DNA from: an uncultured Ruminococcus sp.
Lineage (GTDB): Bacteria; Bacillota; Clostridia; Oscillospirales; CAG-272
Direction: 5' to 3'
NCBI GenBank assembly: GCA_902773455.1
Contig: CACYEW010000313.1
Coordinates: 1 to 7,639 of the forward strand
DNA length: 7,639 nucleotides
Both the position numbers and the translations under genes were made by a program. The notes under the pieces were generated by a model. The model made no database searches. It saw only the letters and a list, made by a program, of their open reading frames with translations, and was not told where the DNA came from. The stretch's first letter is position 1. Every line of letters begins with the position of its first letter. Shown piece after piece: positions 1 through 6,685 of the stretch.

Positions 1-1460
1 GGGGCGTACGCGCTTCTTGCAGCGTACGTATCGCCCGGCTTTTTGCACACGCCGCCCGAGTACGGCACGAAGCGGCTGAAGCCGAACGTCTGAGTCTGTA
101 CGACGTCCGGATCGCGTGTCGGTTCGCAGTAGGCGTCGGTACGCCACACCGGAACGGTGCGCTTCAGCGTTTCGATATCGATCCGTCTGCCGCCCGAGGC
201 GCAGTTGTCTATTACCAGACCGGGATATTTTGCGCGCAGATCGTCCCACAGTTTATACAGATTCATTATATATCTGATCTCGTTCATGCCGCCGCGGTAC
301 GGCTCGTCGGTTATCCTCCACGACTGAAGCGGCTCCATATTGAAATCCTGACGGAAGCATTTTATATGAAGCCTGTCGATAAAGCCGCATATCATATCAA
401 AAAGATAATCTCTTACCTCGTCGAGATCGAGCCGCAGAAGCAGATAAAACCCGTCGAGCGGATAGAGCCATTCCGGGTGCTTTACGGCGATATCCGTACC
501 GGGATAAGCTCTTTCAGGCTCGAACCATAAAAGCATTTTCATTCCCGAATCCTCGACTGCCGCCACGACGTCGAGAAGTCCGTCCGGATGCTCGTCCGGC
601 CTTACCTGCCAGTTGCCGACCTGCTTATACCAGTCGGACGCGCCCGGCTCGCCGCCCTTGCCGTACCAGCCGGCGTCGATCCAGTAGTAATCCGCCTTAA
701 CGCCGTGCTTTCTGAACTTATCTATATGATACAGATGCTTTTCGGTCGTCATTCCCATACCTTCGAGCGCGAACGGAAGCTCTTCGGGCGAATAGGGACT
801 GAGCTCTTTTATCAATCGTCTGAAAGCGTTGCAGCCGCTGACGCGGTCGGAGCCGAATTCGAGCAGAAGCACGGACGAGGTGCGTATCCGTTCTTTCGGC
901 CTGAGCTTGAAGGACGTGTATTCGAGTCCCGTTTTTATCCTTATAACGTCGCCGTCTTCACGCGTGAAAGAAGCTCTCCACTGTCCCGACCAGCCGATCG
1001 CGGCGATGAGACCGCGATCCTTTGAGCAAAGCTCGAAAAACGGCATCTGACCGCTGCACGATCTGCCGCCCTGCGGATGATAAGACCGGGTAAGACCGTT
1101 ATGCAATATCCTTTCGTGAACCGAAAACTCTTCTTGACACATATCCTCGTACAGATAGCTTTCGTAGCTTGTGTTTCCGGTAGTCTCGTATAATTTCACG
1201 GGTCCTTTATCGGCAAAGCACCATAAAACGTTGCAATCGAGAATATCGCTTATAAGGCCGCTTTCGGTATCGGACGTATTTTCAAGCCATACCGTCCAGC
1301 CGATCGCGTTATATTTTTCGTATTCGTCGATATGGAGTTCGAGCGTGAGCCCGTCTTCAAGCGCGAATCTGCGGCCGTAGCCGGTATTTTCGACCTTCAC
1401 GCCCGAAAGATCGAAGGGTCTGCCTTTGTAATTAAATGAAAAACCCGGAGTGATATCCAT
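1..1460 (-). CDS. GH36 alpha-galactosidase-type glycoside hydrolase (C-terminus beyond window)
   Basis: This is a retaining glycoside hydrolase of family GH36 (clan GH-D), expected to release terminal alpha-linked galactose or a related sugar. The first 486 codons are present; the family usually has about 700 residues. Residues 1 to about 225 look like the N-terminal beta-sandwich, with GWSGQW at 156-161. The TIM barrel follows, with YYWIDAGWYG (258-267), WFEPER (312-317), the nucleophile motif RQDFN (Asp372) and DNCASGGRRID (418-428), in which Asp428 is the likely acid/base, followed by VWRTD. RQDFN differs from the classical KWDMN, so this is a divergent subgroup and substrate is uncertain: alpha-galactosidase is favoured, alpha-N-acetylgalactosaminidase is possible. 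There is no signal peptide, so it should be cytoplasmic and act on imported oligosaccharides or glycoconjugates. The ATG at 1460 follows GGAGG by 5 bases. The reading frame is unbroken to the window edge. It is divergent from the operon starting at 1582. Confidence 0.93.
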   Translation of the reverse strand, partial: MDITPGFSFNYKGRPFDLSGVKVENTGYGRRFALEDGLTLELHIDEYEKYNAIGWTVWLENTSDTESGLISDILDCNVLWCFADKGPVKLYETTGNTSYESYLYEDMCQEEFSVHERILHNGLTRSYHPQGGRSCSGQMPFFELCSKDRGLIAAIGWSGQWRASFTREDGDVIRIKTGLEYTSFKLRPKERIRTSSVLLLEFGSDRVSGCNAFRRLIKELSPYSPEELPFALEGMGMTTEKHLYHIDKFRKHGVKADYYWIDAGWYGKGGEPGASDWYKQVGNWQVRPDEHPDGLLDVVAAVEDSGMKMLLWFEPERAYPGTDIAVKHPEWLYPLDGFYLLLRLDLDEVRDYLFDMICGFIDRLHIKCFRQDFNMEPLQSWRITDEPYRGGMNEIRYIMNLYKLWDDLRAKYPGLVIDNCASGGRRIDIETLKRTVPVWRTDAYCEPTRDPDVVQTQTFGFSRFVPYSGGVCKKPGDTYAARSAYA

Positions 1461-1490
1461 AATTACCTCCTGTAATCTTATTTTTGATAT

Positions 1491-1519
1491 ATTATAATAC
1501 TTTCTCATCTTATTGTCAA
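1491..1519 (-). promoter_or_regulatory. Consensus housekeeping promoter of the GH36 gene
   Basis: Read on the minus strand, TTGACA (1519-1514) and TATAAT (1496-1491) are separated by exactly 17 bases, so both hexamers match the sigma-A/sigma-70 consensus perfectly. Transcription should start near 1484, giving a leader of about 24 bases that carries GGAGG (1470-1466) before the ATG at 1460. There is no extended -10 TG. No mapped start site is available, so the start position is inferred. Confidence 0.88.
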
Positions 1520-1531
1520 GATTATTGACAA
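1513..1531. repeat. 19-bp inverted repeat spanning both -35 boxes, possible operator
   Basis: The arms TTGTCAA (1513-1519) and TTGACAA (1525-1531) are perfect inverted copies around a 5-base centre, GATTA. Six of the seven bases of each arm are the -35 hexamer itself, so much of the symmetry follows from two back-to-back promoters. Only one extra base pair is gained outside the hexamers. It could still bind a dimeric regulator that controls both directions, but no regulator gene is present in the window. Confidence 0.45.
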
Positions 1532-1553
1532 AAGCCGCGCGGCGTGATATAAT
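1525..1553 (+). promoter_or_regulatory. Consensus extended -10 promoter of the six-gene operon
   Basis: TTGACA (1525-1530) and TATAAT (1548-1553) are separated by 17 bases, and a TGA triplet at 1545-1547 adds an extended -10 element. Every hexamer position matches the housekeeping consensus. Predicted transcription start is near 1560, leaving a leader of about 22 bases before the ATG at 1582. This placement rules out the in-frame upstream ATG at 1513 as a start for transcripts from this promoter. Confidence 0.9.
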
Positions 1554-1568
1554 TTTATCAACAGTATC

Positions 1569-1575
1569 GGAAGGA
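1569..1575 (+). promoter_or_regulatory. Ribosome binding site that fixes the lipoprotein start
   Basis: GGAAGGA lies 6 bases before ATG 1582. It sits downstream of the predicted transcription start, and the protein then begins directly with a charged-plus-hydrophobic lipoprotein signal. This supports 1582 over the ATG at 1513, which lies within the promoter. Confidence 0.85.
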
Positions 1576-1581
1576 CGTGAT

Positions 1582-3027
1582 ATGATGATAAAAAGAATAC
1601 TTATGCTTGCGGCGGGTTTTCTCGCTTTGCCGATTTTCTGCGCTTCGTGCGCCAATAACGCCCCGGTCGATACGGAGGCCGAAAGCGTGACCGAAAAGCA
1701 GACCGAAAAAGCGACAGAACCCGCGACGGAATGCGTTACGGAAGAGGCTCGGTCGCCTTATCTTATCCCCGATCCGACGAGGATCGAGCTTTCTTCGTTC
1801 GGCGAGGAGCTTTTCAAAGCCTCGTTTTCGCACGGCACCGCCGCGAAGCCGGAGCTTTCCGACGGCGGAATTAAATTCGTTGCAAGCAAGCAGTCGCGCG
1901 ACCCGGGCATCTTCTGGGCTGTGAACAGCATGTATAGATCCGCGGGGTACCCCGAGGCGCGTGAAGGCAATTACGTGCCGTTTACTCCTGATGAGAAAAA
2001 AGTCATAGTGATGAAGATCAGCGCGGAGTGGGGCGGTGCGTTCGAGATGTTCTACGCGACCAATACCGTGAAAAACGCGCGCGACGGGTATTCGATCATA
2101 TCGATCTACGGCGGCGATTCGGAATTCTTCGGAGAAAGAAAAACGCAGTATCTCATATTCGAAGCGAACGATAAAACGGTCGGCTGGAAAAAGACGTTCA
2201 ACGATAAATTCCGTCTTGACTATACGAATTACGTTGAAGAAGGCGACGAATTTCTTCTTATGTCGATAGCGTTCTGCGCGGACCGCGCCGAAGCCGAGGC
2301 GTATATCGAATCGGATAAGGAAAAAGAAGCGCCGAAAAAAGAAGTCGAAGCCGGATATTACGTCTGCTTGTACGAAGACCGTCTCGATCAGCCGAAGGAT
2401 AACGTCAAAGGCTCCGTATATCAGTCGCTTGACGAAGCGAAAAAAGCCTGCGACAAGCAGAAAAAATACGGTTACCGCGTAGCGGACGAAAACGGCAGCG
2501 TCGTTTACACGCCGTACACTTTATTACAGTGCGATCTTTTGCGCGAAGGAAATTACGTTACCGTATACGCGAAAAAAACGAAATTCAAATACGGTGATTC
2601 GTGCACCAATCCCGGAATAAACCACAGACCTCTGCGTACGAGCTGCGACAGACTCGTCGACTGGATCTTATACCGTACCGGATTTACCGATCAGCCGCTT
2701 ATTCAGGGCTGCGTTGTATCGAATCTCGTGTCGTGGTGCCAACGGATGGGATTTAAAAAGATCACGGATATAAACGAGCTTCAGCCGGGCGACGTGATCT
2801 TCGTAAGGCCCGATAAAAACAATTCGCCTCAGCACACGTTCATGCTCGCGTCCGAGGTCGACGCAAAAGGCAATTCCGACAGATACGATCACGGTTCCGA
2901 TATGCGCATAAATTCAAAGCAGCCGATGCACGAGCTTTTCGATAAGCCCGAGGCGCCGTTCATGTACGCTTACCGTCCGGTCGTCACGGAAACGAACAAT
3001 ATAAACGCAAAATACCAAAATCAATAA
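1582..3027 (+). CDS. Putative lipoprotein with Thr/Glu spacer, galactose-binding-like domain and NlpC/P60-like domain
   Basis: A 481-residue exported protein, probably lipid-anchored to the outer face of the membrane. A signal segment (MMIKR then hydrophobic 6-19) leads to CASC; Cys23 is the likely lipidated residue, although Cys at -3 is not a canonical lipobox. Residues 36-55 are five xTEx tetrapeptide repeats, a typical wall-spanning spacer. Residues about 60-250 resemble a galactose-binding-like beta-sandwich ending in FRLD (210-213) and an AFCADRAEAEAY segment. Residues 258-312 (YYVCLY to ADENGSVVY) resemble the short sensor-like module that often precedes wall hydrolase domains in Clostridia. 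The C-terminus (about 330-470) has NlpC/P60-like features: SCDRLVDW with candidate nucleophile Cys355, LQPGDVIFV, candidate His418 in PQHTFML and His437 in YDHGSD. It may cleave peptidoglycan stem peptides or another amide. It is first in the operon. The catalytic assignment is tentative because the match is remote. Confidence 0.78.
   Translation: MMIKRILMLAAGFLALPIFCASCANNAPVDTEAESVTEKQTEKATEPATECVTEEARSPYLIPDPTRIELSSFGEELFKASFSHGTAAKPELSDGGIKFVASKQSRDPGIFWAVNSMYRSAGYPEAREGNYVPFTPDEKKVIVMKISAEWGGAFEMFYATNTVKNARDGYSIISIYGGDSEFFGERKTQYLIFEANDKTVGWKKTFNDKFRLDYTNYVEEGDEFLLMSIAFCADRAEAEAYIESDKEKEAPKKEVEAGYYVCLYEDRLDQPKDNVKGSVYQSLDEAKKACDKQKKYGYRVADENGSVVYTPYTLLQCDLLREGNYVTVYAKKTKFKYGDSCTNPGINHRPLRTSCDRLVDWILYRTGFTDQPLIQGCVVSNLVSWCQRMGFKKITDINELQPGDVIFVRPDKNNSPQHTFMLASEVDAKGNSDRYDHGSDMRINSKQPMHELFDKPEAPFMYAYRPVVTETNNINAKYQNQ
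1687..1746 (+). repeat. Five tandem 12-base units encoding xTEx tetrapeptides
   Basis: Sixty bases encode VTEK QTEK ATEP ATEC VTEE. Thr-Glu is invariant and the flanking residues vary, and codons differ between units (ACC, ACA, ACG for Thr), so the repeat is old or selected at the protein level. It forms the flexible acidic spacer between the lipid anchor and the folded domains. Confidence 0.85.
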
Positions 3028-3052
3028 AATTTATCCGAAAGGCGGAGATATT

Positions 3053-4372
3053 ATGTCCGATACCGTATTCAAAGCCGGAGCGGCGAAGGAGGATATAACG
3101 CCGGAGATCGGTACGCTTCTGTACGGCTACGTGCCGGATTCCGTCAGCACGTCGGTGCACGACGGGCTCGAGCTTACCGCCGCGGCGTTTTCGCAGGGCG
3201 AAACCGGGGCGCTCATCGTCTCGGTATCGGCCGGAGATATACAGACGGAGCTTGCGCGCGAGCTTTGCCTGATCGCGTCCGAGGCGTCGGGGATATGCGC
3301 GGAAAACGTGCTGATAGCGGCGACGCATACCCACTCCGCGCCGAATATCTCGGGAATGGAAGGATGGGGCGATATCGACCGCAAATACGTCGATACGCTG
3401 CTCATTCCCGCGCTCAGATCGGCGTCTTCACGCGCCGTATCGGATATGCGCCGGGCCGAGATCGCGGTCGGAGCAGTCAGATCCGAAGTCGGGATAAACA
3501 GACGTCAGCAGCTGAAGGACGGCACGGTCATTTTAGGCCAGAATCCGCACGGCTGTTACGATCCGTATATGACCGTCATTTCGGTCAGAGACGCTGAAAA
3601 CAAAAGCGGCATAATCAATATCGTACATTACGGCTGTCACGGCACGGCCGCCGGCAACAATCGCGAGATAACGCGCGACTGGCCGGGAGTGATGACGGAC
3701 GCGCTGGAGAAGAGAACGAATACGCCGACGACCTTTATAAACGGCGCGATCGGCGACGTGGGACCGAGGCTTACCAACGGCGCCACGGTCGGCGATATCA
3801 GCCACGTCGAGGCGCTCGGCGGGATCGCGGCAGGCGACGCTTTGCGCGCGTACGAAGCGCTTGGTGAATATAAAGAGGGCTCGCTGCAAGTCGTCAACGG
3901 TACCGTGAGCATACCGAGAAAACCGCTTTTGCCCTACGGCGAGGCAAAAGAAAGGATCAGCCGTTACAAAGAACCCGAAAAAACGGTAAACATAGAAAGA
4001 CTTCAGTACGCGCATCTCAGATCGATCCTCGACGAATACGAAAAAGGCTGCCCGGAATACGAGAAAAACTTCTCGTACCGGCAGGCGCTGATAAGTCTCG
4101 GAGATATCGTTTTCATACCGTTCCCGTTCGAGATATTCTCCGAAATATCCATGCGGTTGAGAGAGTATTCACCGTTTGAATATACTCTTTCAATGTCGAA
4201 CGTGAACGGATACGAGGCGTATCTGCCTACGGAAGATCAGCTCGTCAGAGGCGGCTACGAGGTGGGATGCTTTTGTTATAACGGAGCGCATCCGCTCAGA
4301 GACGACGCGGATCAGACGGTAATAGACGAAAATATGAAACTGATCGAAAAATTCGGAAAGGCGGGAAAATAA
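3053..4372 (+). CDS. Neutral/alkaline ceramidase-like zinc amidohydrolase, compact cytoplasmic form
   Basis: A 439-residue member of the neutral/alkaline non-lysosomal ceramidase family (N-terminal catalytic domain type). Family hallmarks are in order: AGAAKEDITP at 8-17, ATHTHSAP at 90-97 (zinc-binding His region), HYGCHGT at 192-198 (second zinc His, probably His196), RDWPG at 208-212, NGAIGDVGPR at 230-239, FPFEIFSE with Glu360 and NGYEAYLPT with Tyr387 and Tyr390, matching the family's Glu and Tyr zinc ligands. Classical ceramidases hydrolyse the N-acyl amide of ceramide and have Ser in the GDxSP motif; here it is Gly (GDVGP). There is no signal peptide and no C-terminal Ig-like domain, so the protein should be cytoplasmic and its substrate may not be ceramide. 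GGCGGAG precedes the ATG by 5 bases. It starts 25 bases after the lipoprotein gene and ends one base before the aminotransferase gene. Confidence 0.9.
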   Translation: MSDTVFKAGAAKEDITPEIGTLLYGYVPDSVSTSVHDGLELTAAAFSQGETGALIVSVSAGDIQTELARELCLIASEASGICAENVLIAATHTHSAPNISGMEGWGDIDRKYVDTLLIPALRSASSRAVSDMRRAEIAVGAVRSEVGINRRQQLKDGTVILGQNPHGCYDPYMTVISVRDAENKSGIINIVHYGCHGTAAGNNREITRDWPGVMTDALEKRTNTPTTFINGAIGDVGPRLTNGATVGDISHVEALGGIAAGDALRAYEALGEYKEGSLQVVNGTVSIPRKPLLPYGEAKERISRYKEPEKTVNIERLQYAHLRSILDEYEKGCPEYEKNFSYRQALISLGDIVFIPFPFEIFSEISMRLREYSPFEYTLSMSNVNGYEAYLPTEDQLVRGGYEVGCFCYNGAHPLRDDADQTVIDENMKLIEKFGKAGK

Positions 4373-4373
4373 T

Positions 4374-5567
4374 ATGTACCGGGTCGGAGAAAAAGAGACA
4401 GAAGCTTTCAAACGGGCGCTTTTGAGCCGCGATTTTTTCAAGATAAACAGCGCGGGCAAAGAAGTATATACGTTTGAAGAAGAATGGAAGAAAATGACCG
4501 GATCGAAATACGCTCTTACGATGACGTCCGGCTTCGCCGCGCTCACGTCCGCTCTTATCGGTATGGGCATAGGTCCGGGCGACGAGGTCATAGTGCCGGG
4601 GTATACCTACATAGCTTCGGCTCTCGCGGTGCTCGCCGTCGGAGCGATACCCGTTATCGCGGAGGTGGACGAGACTCTTACGATAGACGTATGCGACGTT
4701 GAAAAGAAGCTTTCTGAGCATACGAAAGCCGTTATGCCCGTATATATTCAGGGCTTCACGGCGGATCTCGATGACCTGACCGCACTCGCGAAAAAGCGCG
4801 GATTCAGGATAATAGAAGACGCGTGCCAGGCTGACGGCGGTATGTATAAGGGCAGATATCTCGGATCGATAGGCGACGCGGGAGCGTATTCGTTCAATTA
4901 TTTCAAAATAATCACATCGGGCGAGGGCGGAGCTCTCGTCACCGACGACAAAACGATCTACGAGCGCGCGCTCATTTATCACGACGCGAGCGCGGTCGCG
5001 TTTTTCGGCGATCAGCTTTCAGGCATAGATCATCCGCTTTTCGGCGGTACCGAATTCCGCGTATCGGATCTCACCGGCGCGGTGCTCCGCGCACAGCTTG
5101 AGCGTATGCCCGGTATTCTGTCGGATCTGCGTTCAAACAGAAAAAAGCTTACGAAAGCGATTTTCGGCGGAGCGGCGAAGATAAAAGCGGGCGGCGTGAC
5201 CGTAACGCAGACTCCGTCGCACGATATCGACGGCGACTGCGGAACGACTTTGCCTCTGCGCTTCGAGTGCGCCGCCGACTGCCGCGAATTCTGCCGGAAA
5301 GCGGCGGAAAAGGGAATAGGTCTTACCGTACCGATAGACACGGGCAAGCATATATATACGAACTGGACTCAGATCATGGAAAAACGCGGAGCGCTTCATC
5401 CGGCGATGGATCCGTTCCTTATGAAAGAAAACCGCGGCTTGCAGCACGATTACAAGCCCGATATGTGTCCGCGCACGCTCGATCTTTTGTCCCGCACGGC
5501 TTATATCATGATAAATCCCGACTGGACCGACGCGGATATCGCAAACGTCGCCGCGGCGCTTCTGTAA
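4374..5567 (+). CDS. DegT/DnrJ/EryC1/StrS-family PLP-dependent aminotransferase
   Basis: A 397-residue, full-length fold-type I aminotransferase of the sugar-aminotransferase family, probably cytoplasmic. Visible motifs are MTSGFAAL (50-57, cofactor phosphate contact), PGYTYIASA (75-83), EDACQADGG (148-156) with Asp149 pairing with the pyridine nitrogen, and AYSFNYFK (171-178) with Lys178 as the PLP Schiff-base lysine, followed by TSGEGG. The C-terminal part contains HIYTNW, KRGALHP and CPRTLDLLSRT segments, which recall a clade often annotated near octulosonate or inosose aminotransferases; I cannot place it more exactly. It would transfer an amino group to or from a keto sugar or similar ketone with glutamate or glutamine as partner. 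A weak GGCGGG lies 8 bases before the ATG. The gene begins one base after the stop of the ceramidase-like gene, implying translational coupling and a shared pathway. Confidence 0.92.
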   Translation: MYRVGEKETEAFKRALLSRDFFKINSAGKEVYTFEEEWKKMTGSKYALTMTSGFAALTSALIGMGIGPGDEVIVPGYTYIASALAVLAVGAIPVIAEVDETLTIDVCDVEKKLSEHTKAVMPVYIQGFTADLDDLTALAKKRGFRIIEDACQADGGMYKGRYLGSIGDAGAYSFNYFKIITSGEGGALVTDDKTIYERALIYHDASAVAFFGDQLSGIDHPLFGGTEFRVSDLTGAVLRAQLERMPGILSDLRSNRKKLTKAIFGGAAKIKAGGVTVTQTPSHDIDGDCGTTLPLRFECAADCREFCRKAAEKGIGLTVPIDTGKHIYTNWTQIMEKRGALHPAMDPFLMKENRGLQHDYKPDMCPRTLDLLSRTAYIMINPDWTDADIANVAAALL

Positions 5568-5590
5568 GCTTTTCCGGCAAATTATTCAAA

Positions 5591-5595
5591 AGGAG
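5591..5595 (+). promoter_or_regulatory. Ribosome binding site for a GTG start
   Basis: AGGAG lies 9 bases before GTG 5605. No ATG occurs in frame between it and the first membrane helix, so the GTG is the only sensible start. Confidence 0.75.
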
Positions 5596-5604
5596 ACCGG
5601 ACCG

Positions 5605-5823
5605 GTGAAAAATCTGCTGCTGATAATCTTTATCATATGCACCGTCGCGGGCGTGCTTTCGGTGCTGTTCGCCGCGCTGAACCTGTTCGCATATCATAAC
5701 GTGCTCGACGGATCGCCCGAGTTGTACGCGGCGCTCCACAGGAGGGCGATCGTATGGTTCGCAGTCGGTGCCGCCGTCGCCGTCGCCGGCGCGGCGTGTA
5801 TGATAATCCGCTCAAATCTGTGA
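5605..5823 (+). CDS. Small two-helix membrane protein of unknown function
   Basis: A 72-residue hydrophobic protein starting at GTG. Two transmembrane helices are visible: about residues 4-26 (LLLIIFIICTVAGVLSVLFA) and about 49-67 (IVWFAVGAAVAVAGAACMII). They are joined by a short loop containing DGSPELYAALHRR, and the C-terminus is a short RSNL tail. I do not recognise a family. It lies 37 bases after the aminotransferase gene and 28 bases before the polyferredoxin gene, so it may be an accessory subunit of that membrane protein, by position alone. Codon use matches the neighbours. A chance ORF is unlikely given the ribosome binding site, tight spacing and coherent membrane topology. Confidence 0.8.
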   Translation: MKNLLLIIFIICTVAGVLSVLFAALNLFAYHNVLDGSPELYAALHRRAIVWFAVGAAVAVAGAACMIIRSNL

Positions 5824-5834
5824 ATTCCCGCGTT

Positions 5835-5841
5835 AAAGGAG
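5835..5841 (+). promoter_or_regulatory. Ribosome binding site for a TTG start
   Basis: AAAGGAG lies 10 bases before TTG 5852, a slightly long spacing. The next in-frame ATG is codon 67, inside the third membrane helix, so TTG is required for an intact protein. Confidence 0.75.
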
Positions 5842-5851
5842 AATAACATCC

Positions 5852-6670
5852 TTGAAAAAATACGTTTTTCCGCTGATACTTCTGGCGGTATTCGAGGCGG
5901 TCGCCGTGATACTCTGGCTCACCAAGGGCAATATATTTTATCTGTTCAATTTCAGCTATATAGGCATATCGATAAGTCTCGGCGTGTTTCTGTTCATCAA
6001 AAAATACAAGTACGCGAGAAGGATCGTTCAGCTCGCGGTCGGGCTTTACATGCTCGTGTATCTCGGGTTCATATGCGGCGAGAATATGCAGATAGAAGGC
6101 TTCTGGTACTATCTTTTTACGGGCGTGTTCGAAGCGGCTACCATCCATTACGCGGTCGCGAAGATCTTCGGTCCCCTGATATTCGGCAGAGGCTGGTGCG
6201 GCTACGCCTGCTGGACCGCGATGGTGCTCGATTTTCTGCCTTACAAGACTCCCGGTAAAAAGGGAAAGAAGCTCGGTTTCATAAGATATATCACGTTTGC
6301 GCTGTCGGTCATATTCGTCGCCGCTCTGTTCTTATCCAAGGTCGGCAATATCGAGCGCATAATGTTTTGGTCGTTCATAATCGGCAACGTATTGTATTAC
6401 GGAGTCGGTATAGCTTCCGCGTTCATCTTCAAAGACAACAGGGCGTTCTGCAAATATTTCTGCCCGGTGACCGTGTTTTTGAAGCCCGCGAGTTATTTTT
6501 CCCTCGTCAGGATCAAGTGCGACGAAAGCAAATGCGTGAAATGCGGAAAATGCGCAAAGGTCTGCCCGATGGAGGTCGACGTGACCGACAATTCGCGCAA
6601 AAGAAAAAACGGTACGGAGTGCATACTCTGTATGGAATGCGTCAAAAACTGCCCGAAGGACGCTTTATAA
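5852..6670 (+). CDS. Membrane polyferredoxin with two C-terminal 4Fe-4S clusters (NapH/NosR-like)
   Basis: A 272-residue integral membrane iron-sulfur protein. About six hydrophobic segments occupy roughly 4-24, 28-48, 59-77, 85-110, 143-163 and 170-192. GRGWCGYACW (Cys116, Cys120) and FCKYFCP (Cys200, Cys204) are the two CxxxC motifs typical of the NapH/NosR/CcoG-like 4Fe-4S membrane family. The C-terminus has two ferredoxin motifs, CxxCxxCxxxCP at 228-239 and 257-268, plus an extra Cys223. All eight cluster cysteines are present, so the ferredoxin domain should be functional, facing the cytoplasm. The family shuttles electrons between the membrane and redox enzymes, but no partner reductase or quinone enzyme is encoded here, so the electron acceptor is unknown. 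It starts with TTG and lies 28 bases after the small membrane protein gene and 15 bases before the lipase-like gene. Confidence 0.9.
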   Translation: MKKYVFPLILLAVFEAVAVILWLTKGNIFYLFNFSYIGISISLGVFLFIKKYKYARRIVQLAVGLYMLVYLGFICGENMQIEGFWYYLFTGVFEAATIHYAVAKIFGPLIFGRGWCGYACWTAMVLDFLPYKTPGKKGKKLGFIRYITFALSVIFVAALFLSKVGNIERIMFWSFIIGNVLYYGVGIASAFIFKDNRAFCKYFCPVTVFLKPASYFSLVRIKCDESKCVKCGKCAKVCPMEVDVTDNSRKRKNGTECILCMECVKNCPKDAL

Positions 6671-6685
6671 AAAACGGGAGGGATT

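Noticed and set aside
588..1025. Plus-strand 145-codon open frame opposite the GH36 gene
   Set aside because: The minus strand encodes clear GH36 motifs throughout. The plus-strand frame has no ribosome site and no recognisable protein features.
1513..1581. Longer lipoprotein reading frame beginning at ATG 1513 (23 extra residues)
   Set aside because: The extension runs through the -35 and -10 boxes, lies before the predicted transcript start, has no ribosome site, and would bury the lipoprotein signal behind a charged segment.
4296..4982. Minus-strand 228-codon open frame
   Set aside because: It lies over the end of the ceramidase-like gene and the conserved N-terminal half of the aminotransferase gene. 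Its product is Arg/Tyr-rich without domain features, as expected for an antisense shadow of GC-rich codons.
5568..5604. Possible internal promoter in the 37-base gap before the small membrane protein
   Set aside because: The gap contains a ribosome site but no -35/-10 pair, so read-through from the main promoter is the simpler view.
5633..6148. Minus-strand 171-codon open frame across the two membrane protein genes
   Set aside because: It ends in an Arg-rich low-complexity stretch, has no ribosome site and opposes two genes with coherent membrane topology.
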